Shown here: positions 60,701-64,000 of the stretch, piece by piece
Layout: each line of letters opens with the position of its first letter
Position numbering within the stretch: position 1 is the first letter of the stretch
DNA from: Mycobacterium interjectum
Lineage (GTDB): Bacteria; Actinomycetota; Actinomycetes; Mycobacteriales; Mycobacteriaceae
Length of the DNA stretch: 64,000 bases
Assembly: GCA_002102225.1 (NCBI GenBank)
Contig: LQPB01000058.1
Coordinates: 124,001-188,000 of the forward strand
Reading direction: 5' to 3'
Notes under the pieces: generated by a model
The model's database searches: none
Told to the model about the DNA's origin: nothing
What the model saw: the letters and a program-made list of their open reading frames with translations, nothing else
Translations under genes and position numbers: made by a program

Positions 60701-63700
60701 CTCACCGGACGGGCCGCCATCTCCCGCACCGACAGCACCGGCAATCCGAGTCCGTCGGCGAGCTCGATGGAGACCGACTTCGATGCCCCCGGCGTTCCGG
60801 CCGGCGCGATCCGCGCACGCACCGCCGATGCGCCGGCGGCATGCAGCGAGACACCCTGCCACGCGAACGGTAACACCACTTCCTCGGCCTGGCCGTCGAT
60901 GTGGCGACCCACCACCAAGGCATGCATCGACGCGTCGAGCAGGGCGGGGTGCAGCCCGAACCCGGTGACGGCACCGGCGGAGTCGGGCAGCCGCGCCTCG
61001 GCGAACACCTCGTCGCCGCGCACCCAGGTTGCGGTCAATCCCCGGAATGCGGGGCCGTAGCCGTACCCGCGCGCGGCCAGCCGTTCGTAGCAGTCGGCGG
61101 GATCGACCGCCACCGCGCCGGCCGGCGGCCACACCGACAGGTCCGCAGCGGGCTCGACCGAGCCGGCGCTCAGCGTTCCCTCCGCGTGGCACACCCAGCC
61201 GGAACCGGCGTCGGCGCGCGAGAAGATCGACACACTGCGCCGGCCGCCTTGTTCTTCGGCCCCCACCACGACTTGCACCGCAACAGAGCCGGACGCGGAA
61301 TCCTTGGCCGGCAAGATCAATGGAGCTTGCAGCGTCAGTTCGTCGACCGTCGCGCAACCGACCTCGTCGCCGGCGCGGATCGCCAGCTCCACAAACCCCG
61401 CGCCGGGGAACACGGCCACACCGGACACGGCGTGGTCGGCCAGCCAGCCCTGCAGGCTCGGTGCCAACCGGCCCGTCAGCGCCACCCCGCCCGAGGCCGG
61501 CAGCTCCACCACCGCGTTCAGCAGCGGGTGCTCGCTGGTCGCCAGCCCCAAGCCCGCGGCGTCGGCGACGACACCCTCACCGGAGAGCCAAAACCGCCGG
61601 CGGTCAAAGGCATACGTCGGCAGCTCCACGAAGCCCGCTCCGTCGAGCACGCCTCGCCATGCCACACCCACTCCCGCGCAGAACGCGGTGGCCGCGGAGG
61701 TGAGGAACCGCTCGAGCCCGCCGTCGTCGCGACCCAGGGTGGCTACGACGATGGCCTCGGCGTCGCCGGCGGCGCAATCAGTGGCGGTGTCTTCGATCCC
61801 GGCGATCAACGCGGGATGCGGGCTGGATTCGATGAAAGTCCGGTATCCGTGTTCGCATGCGCTGCGCACCGCCTGGTCGAACTGAACGGTCTGCCGGACG
61901 TTGCGGTACCAGTATTCGGCGTCCAATCCCGCGGTGTCCAAACGGTTTCCGGTCACGGTGGAAAAGAAGGCCGTGCGCGACGAGCGCGGCTCGATGCCGG
62001 CCAGCGCCTCGGCGAGCTCGCCGCGAATCGCCTCGACCTCGACCGAATGCGACGCGTAGTCGACGTCGATCCGCCGCGTGCGCAGCTCCAGGTCGGCGCA
62101 GAAGGCGACGAGTTCGTCCAGGGCGGCCACGTCACCCGACACCACGACGGCGGACCGGCCGTTGACCGCGGCGATGCTGACGCGATTGCCGTAGGGCGCC
62201 AGCAATTCCCGGGCACGCTCGGTGCTGCAGGCGATGGACAACATCCCACCGGGGCCGGCCAGCGACCTCAGGAGCTTGCTGCGCAGCGTGACCACGCGGG
62301 CGGCGTCGCGCAACGACAGCGCGCCGGCGACGTAGGCCGCGGCGATCTCACCCTGCGAGTGCCCGATCACGGCATCGGGGCTCACTCCGACCGACTTCCA
62401 CAGTTCGGCCAGCGACACCATCACCGCGAACAGCACCGGCTGCACGACGTCCACCCGGTCCATGCCCGGGGCGCCGGGTGCGCCACGCAGCACGTCGGTC
62501 AGCGACCAGTCGACGAACTCGGAGAACGCCTCGGCGCACGCCTCGATCTGTTGCGCGAAAACCGGTGCGGTGTCGAGCAATTCGATACCCATGCCCAGCC
62601 ATTGGGAGCCCTGCCCGGGGAAGACGAAGACGGTCTTGCCCCCGGCTGCGGCGGTGCCGCGAATGACCGACACGGGTTCGTCCGCGGCCAGCTCGTCGAG
62701 GCCCGCCAGCAACCGGTCCCGGTCGCCGCCGACGACGACGGCCCGGTGCTCGAAGCTCGAGCGGCCCGCCAGCGTCCAGGCCACGTCGGCGGCGTCGAGC
62801 TCACCGTGGGCACGCAGATGCGCCGCCAGCCGAGCGGCCTGAGATCGCAACGCCCGGGCCGACTTTGCCGACACCGCCCACGGCAGCACCGCGGGCCCGG
62901 GGCCGGCCTGCGGTTGCCCGACGGCGGACCCCGAAACCGGCACTGCCTCCACGATCACGTGCGCGTTGGTGCCGCTGATGCCGAACGACGACACGCCCGC
63001 CCGGCGAGCCCGGCCGTCGGCCGGCCAGGGGCGCGCCTCGGTGAGCAGCGACACCGACCCCGCGGACCAATCCACGTGCGGGCTGGGCTGATCCACGTGC
63101 AGCGTCGCGGGCAACGTTTCGTGGCGCATCGCCTGCACCATCTTGATGACGCCGGCGACGCCCGCGGCGGCCTGCGTGTGGCCCATGTTCGACTTGATCG
63201 ATCCCAGCCACAGCGGCTCGGTGCGGTCCTGGCCGTAGGTGGCCAGCAACGCTTGGGCCTCGATCGGGTCGCCCAGCGTGGTGCCGGTGCCGTGGCCCTC
63301 GACCACGTCCACGTCGGCGGTCGACAATCCGGCGTTGGCCAACGCGGCGCGCACCACCCGTTGCTGCGAGGGGCCGTTGGGTGCGGTCAGCCCGTTGGAC
63401 GCACCGTCCTGGTTGACCGCGGAACCTCGGACCACCGCGAACACCGGATGACCCAACCGCTGGGCGTCCGACAACCGCTCGACGACCAGCATGGCGCCGC
63501 CCTCGGACCAGCCGACCCCGTCGGCGGCGCCGGCGTAGGCCTTGCAGCGCCCGTCCGGCGCCAGCCCGCGGTGCCGGCTGAATTCGACGAAGACGGTGGG
63601 CGTGGCGTTGACGGTCGCACCCCCGGCCAGGGCGAGGTCGCACTCCCCGGACCGCAGCGAGTTCACCGCCATATGCAACGCCACCAACGACGACGAGCAC

Positions 63701-64000
63701 GCCGTGTCCACCGAGACCGCCGGGCCTTCCAAGCCGAGGACGTAGGAGACCCGCCCCGAGGCGACGCTGGACGTCATCCCGGTGAGCCGGTAGCCCTCGA
63801 TCTCCTCGGCCAACATCCCGTAGCCCTGCACGATGAGGCCGGCGAACACGCCGGTGGCGCTGCCCCGCAGGCCGGTCGGATCGATCCCGGCCCGCTCCAG
63901 CGCCTCCCAGGACAGCTCCAGCAGCATCCGGTGCTGGGGATCCATCGCCAGCGCCTCGGTGGGCGCGATCCCGAAGAAAGCCGGGTCGAAGTCCGCGACG
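51790..64000 (-). CDS. pks12: Pks12-like mycoketide synthase, two modules, 5' partial
   Basis: The frame is open to the right edge; at least 4069 residues are present, and only part of the first KS is missing. Domains by position: KS1 64000-62960 (Cys in VDTACSSS near 63698), AT1 62640-61690, DH1 61520-60690 (DHAVSGVAVFPG), ER1 60180-59250 (AAAGGVGMAAVQLA), KR1 59230-58690 (SGQGNYAAAN), ACP1 58410-58150 (GFDSL); then KS2 58090-56830, AT2 56530-55600, DH2 55450-54640, ER2 54060-53140, KR2 53120-52560, ACP2 52280-52030 (GFDSL). No thioesterase. AT1 has GHSQG and YASH (methylmalonyl type); AT2 has GHSIG and HAFH (malonyl type). Pks12 of M. tuberculosis (4151 residues) makes mycoketides for mannosyl-phosphomycoketide antigens by repeated use of both modules. 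The acidic C-terminal tail (ALLNEDDDE) may be a docking segment. Confidence 0.95.
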   Translation of the reverse strand, partial: VADFDPAFFGIAPTEALAMDPQHRMLLELSWEALERAGIDPTGLRGSATGVFAGLIVQGYGMLAEEIEGYRLTGMTSSVASGRVSYVLGLEGPAVSVDTACSSSLVALHMAVNSLRSGECDLALAGGATVNATPTVFVEFSRHRGLAPDGRCKAYAGAADGVGWSEGGAMLVVERLSDAQRLGHPVFAVVRGSAVNQDGASNGLTAPNGPSQQRVVRAALANAGLSTADVDVVEGHGTGTTLGDPIEAQALLATYGQDRTEPLWLGSIKSNMGHTQAAAGVAGVIKMVQAMRHETLPATLHVDQPSPHVDWSAGSVSLLTEARPWPADGRARRAGVSSFGISGTNAHVIVEAVPVSGSAVGQPQAGPGPAVLPWAVSAKSARALRSQAARLAAHLRAHGELDAADVAWTLAGRSSFEHRAVVVGGDRDRLLAGLDELAADEPVSVIRGTAAAGGKTVFVFPGQGSQWLGMGIELLDTAPVFAQQIEACAEAFSEFVDWSLTDVLRGAPGAPGMDRVDVVQPVLFAVMVSLAELWKSVGVSPDAVIGHSQGEIAAAYVAGALSLRDAARVVTLRSKLLRSLAGPGGMLSIACSTERARELLAPYGNRVSIAAVNGRSAVVVSGDVAALDELVAFCADLELRTRRIDVDYASHSVEVEAIRGELAEALAGIEPRSSRTAFFSTVTGNRLDTAGLDAEYWYRNVRQTVQFDQAVRSACEHGYRTFIESSPHPALIAGIEDTATDCAAGDAEAIVVATLGRDDGGLERFLTSAATAFCAGVGVAWRGVLDGAGFVELPTYAFDRRRFWLSGEGVVADAAGLGLATSEHPLLNAVVELPASGGVALTGRLAPSLQGWLADHAVSGVAVFPGAGFVELAIRAGDEVGCATVDELTLQAPLILPAKDSASGSVAVQVVVGAEEQGGRRSVSIFSRADAGSGWVCHAEGTLSAGSVEPAADLSVWPPAGAVAVDPADCYERLAARGYGYGPAFRGLTATWVRGDEVFAEARLPDSAGAVTGFGLHPALLDASMHALVVGRHIDGQAEEVVLPFAWQGVSLHAAGASAVRARIAPAGTPGASKSVSIELADGLGLPVLSVREMAARPVSEQQLRAAVSGAGPDRLFEVNWSPATILTNAEPIAHEVFESIAADDDPVAGAHERTHLALAAVQSWLTERDTGVLLVATRGAVAVAGQDVTDVAGAAVWGLVRSAQTEHPGRFVLVDSDGPLDEGAIATALAVGEPQIVLRGGAAYCARVRGSRAVDGIMTPPADRPWRLGISTAGTFENLQLEPVPNADAPLEPGHVRVALRAIATNFRDVMITLGMFTHEALLGGEGAGVVVEVGPGVTEFAVGDSVYGFFPDGSGTVVPGDVRLLVPMPADWTYAEAAGISAVFTTAYMAFIHLADVKPGQRVLVHAAAGGVGMAAVQLARHLGLEVFATASRGKWDTLRAMGFDDDHIADSRSLEFEDKFRAVTGRTGAAGMDVVLDSLAGEFVDASLRLVAPGGTFLEMGKTDIRDPGAVAQEYPGVRYRAFDLFEPGRPRMHEWMLELAGLFDAGILKPLPVTTFDIRRARTALRYLSQARHIGKVVMTVPTGPGAGLAGGTVLITGGTGMAGSTLARHLVAHHGVRDLALLSRRGADAPGAAELLAELEAAGARVRAVACDAADRVALAAVIADITTQRPLSGVIHAAGVLDDAMVTSLTPERVDEVLRAKVDAAWNLHELTRDLNLSAFVMFSSMAGLVGSSGQGNYAAANSFLDGLAAHRRAHGLPAISLAWGLWDQASAMTGELDAADLARLGRDGILALSSAEAMELFDTALIVDEPFLAPARIDLGALRAHAVAVPPMFADLLSAPTRRRVDDTLAAAKSKSALAQRLQGLPEAEQQAVLLDLVRSHIATVLGNTSAEAIDPDKAFQELGFDSLTAVEMRNRLKTATGLALSPTLIFDYPTPNGLASYMRTELAGVPQEIKQAPVIRATGDDPIAIVGMSCRYPGGVNTPDDLWDMLTEGRDVLSEFPSDRGWDLAGLYNPDPDVPGTCYTHTGGFVDSVADFDPAFFGIAPTEALAMDPQQRLFLELSWEALERAGIEPGRLRGSATGVFAGVYTQGYGIGAAPAAEGFRLTGQSSSVASGRISYALGLEGPAVSVDTACSSSLVALHMAAQSLRSGECDLALAGGVTVNATPDIFVEFSRMRGLSADGRCKAYAGAADGTGFSEGGGMLVVERLSDAQRLGHPVLALLRGSAINQDGASNGLTAPNGPSQQRVVRAALANAGLSAAEVDAVEGHGTGTTLGDPIEAQALLATYGQDRGEPLRLGSIKSNMGHTQAAAGVAGVIKMVLAMRHELLPATLHVDEPSPHVDWSVGSVSLLTEAQPWPATRARRAGVSSFGISGTNAHVIIEAAPLEAAPAAQRPDLPVVPWAISAKSLPALSSQAARLAGHLRRHSELDVADVAWSLAGRSNFEHRAVVVGAGREQLLNGLDGLAAGEAPAVVQGTATPGKTVFVFPGQGAQMLGMGTGLYAAYPVFADAFDAVLAELDQHLLRPLRDVVWGRDESLLNSTEFAQPALFAVEVALFRLLESWGVRPDFVLGHSIGEISAAHVAGVLSLRNAAVLVAARGRFMQALPAGGAMIAVQATEEEVRPLLPPGVDIAAVNGPASVVISGAQEAAAAVADRLRADGRRVHQLAVSHAFHSPLMDPMIDEFGTVAAGLTVGKPTIPIVSNVTGQLAGDDFASPAYWKRHVREAVRFADSVRFVHSVGANRFLEVGPGGGLTAAIEESLPDTPVITMSALRKDRPEPATLTNAVAQGFVAGMDVDWRAALGTGGFVELPTYAFERRRFWLSGDGAPADAAGLGLAAGEHALLRAVVELPASGGVVLTGRLSPTAQGWLNDHAVGGVVLFPGAGFVELAIRAGDEVGCGIVDELNLAAPLVLPAAGSVAVQVVVGGPDDAGARAVSVFSRAEAGSGWSLHAEGVLRAGSVQPGADLSAWPPVGAVPVDIGDGYEQLAERGYGYGPAFRGLRSMWRRGDEVFAEVELPEDAGVSVAGFGVHPAMLDAALHAVILASDEGELAAGSMLVPFSWQQVSLHAAGATAARARIVPVGPSAVSIELADGLGLPVLSVASMVARPVTDQQLLAAVSSSGPDRLFEVIWSAQPLTAVQPVAVSAWGTAEPDGAEAERTAVVFESAPVAGDVVTEVYAATRAVLPVLQSWLARDGAGTLVVSTRGAMALPGEDVTDLAGAAVWGLVRSAQTEHPGRIVLVDTDAPLDADAVAAVLAAAEPQVVLRNATVYTARVHGSRAVGGLLVPPEDGPWRLGMSSYGTIENLRLERIGDADAPLGPGQVRVAMSAIAANFRDVMIALGLYPDPDAVMGIEGSGVVVEIAPGGGRFAVGDRVMGLFPDGTGTIATTDQRLLAKVPAGWSHTAAATASVVFATARYALVDLAGARPGQRVLVHAAAGGVGMAAVQLARHLGLEVFATASRGKWDTLRAMGFDDDHIADSRSLEFEEKFRAVTGGRGVDLVLDSLSGDFVDASLRLVAPGGVFLEMGKTDIRDPASVARDHTGVRYRAFDLFEAGPERIAQLLDELVALFGEDVLQPLPVTRFDVRRAPAALRYLSQARHVGKVVMTMPDAWVAGTVLITGATGMAGSALARHVVARHGARNLVLVSRRGLDAPGAAELVTELTAAGAQVQVIACDAADREAVAKVLADIPVQKPLSGVIHAAGVLDDAVISSLTPERVDAVLRAKVDAAWNLHELTRDLDVSAFVLFSSMAGLAGASGQANYAAANSFLDGLALHRRKQGLPAISLAWGLWDQASAMTGALGTADRARFGRDGIVAMSSDEALELMDTALIVDEPFMLPAHIDLAALRVKFDNGTLPPMFVDLINAPTRRQVDDSLAAAKSKSALLQRLEGLPEDEQQEVLLDLVRSNIATVLGNSSPESIHPDRAFQELGFDSLTAVEMRNRLKSATGLALSPTLIFDYPNSAALAGYMYRELVGSSEQQGPAVAPGEAEIQRVVASIPVKRLRQAGVLELLLALANEADSGGPAVPVATTETDIAGMDLDALVNAALLNEDDDE

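Overview
The window is high-GC actinobacterial DNA from a Mycobacterium, very probably a non-tuberculous species. It carries an mce cluster, a Pks12-type mycoketide synthase, PncA with the mycobacterial active site, a mycofactocin-type SDR, and ABC, LipT and LppI genes. From memory, the blocks 20136-24292, 25817-27177, 30658-32933 and 49176-64000 match in order and strand the M. tuberculosis run Rv2038c-Rv2048c: sugar ABC importer, Rv2042c, pncA, lipT, lppI, Rv2047c, pks12. Everything between these blocks appears to be inserted or species-specific. This synteny is recalled, not searched.

Layout. (1) 1-8067: 3' part of mceA and complete mceB-mceF, all with overlapping starts and stops. (2) 8277-9762: a protein made of three Phd-like repeats, a small zinc-ribbon protein and a TetR regulator. 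(3) 9859-13465: a meta-cleavage aromatic catabolic operon (extradiol dioxygenase, FAH-family hydrolase, FAD hydroxylase), divergent from the TetR gene. (4) 13478-18443: a minus-strand block of OsmC, cyanase, acyl-CoA dehydrogenase-like protein, ECF sigma, zinc anti-sigma, formate/nitrite-type channel and a tandem universal stress protein with a DosR-like box. (5) 18770-28129: DUF3097 and DUF3349 proteins, an ECF sigma overlapping a sugar ABC importer operon, DoxX proteins (one with an 11-residue-repeat tail), an NTF2-like protein and pncA. (6) 28148-33853: gluconokinase, an APH-fold fusion protein, lipT, lppI and a coiled-coil membrane protein.

(7) 33857-49179 is an accessory island between the lppI and Rv2047c counterparts. 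It encodes two P450s, three SDRs, three DapB-like dehydrogenases, a VOC protein and two TetR regulators. At its core is a cluster of two paralogous polytopic membrane proteins (41781-42524, 45248-45946), each beside a 34-42 residue single-TM microprotein. Between them lie a NorD/CbbO-like VWA protein and a NorQ/CbbQ-like AAA+ ATPase. An operator-like motif CTGACTnnnGTCAG recurs at 39582, 41591 and 41718, in front of three transcription units. I regard this as the best candidate for an undescribed system: a chaperone-activated, probably metal-dependent membrane enzyme with dedicated oxidoreductases.

(8) 49176-64000: the Rv2047c-like epimerase/PEP-mobile-domain fusion and the Pks12-like synthase, whose 5' end lies outside the window. 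Its two fully reducing modules have methylmalonyl- and malonyl-type AT signatures, matching alternating mycoketide extension.

Convergent gene pairs are separated by only 3-21 bp or overlap, and I saw no convincing intrinsic terminators, tRNA, rRNA, insertion sequences or CRISPR arrays.
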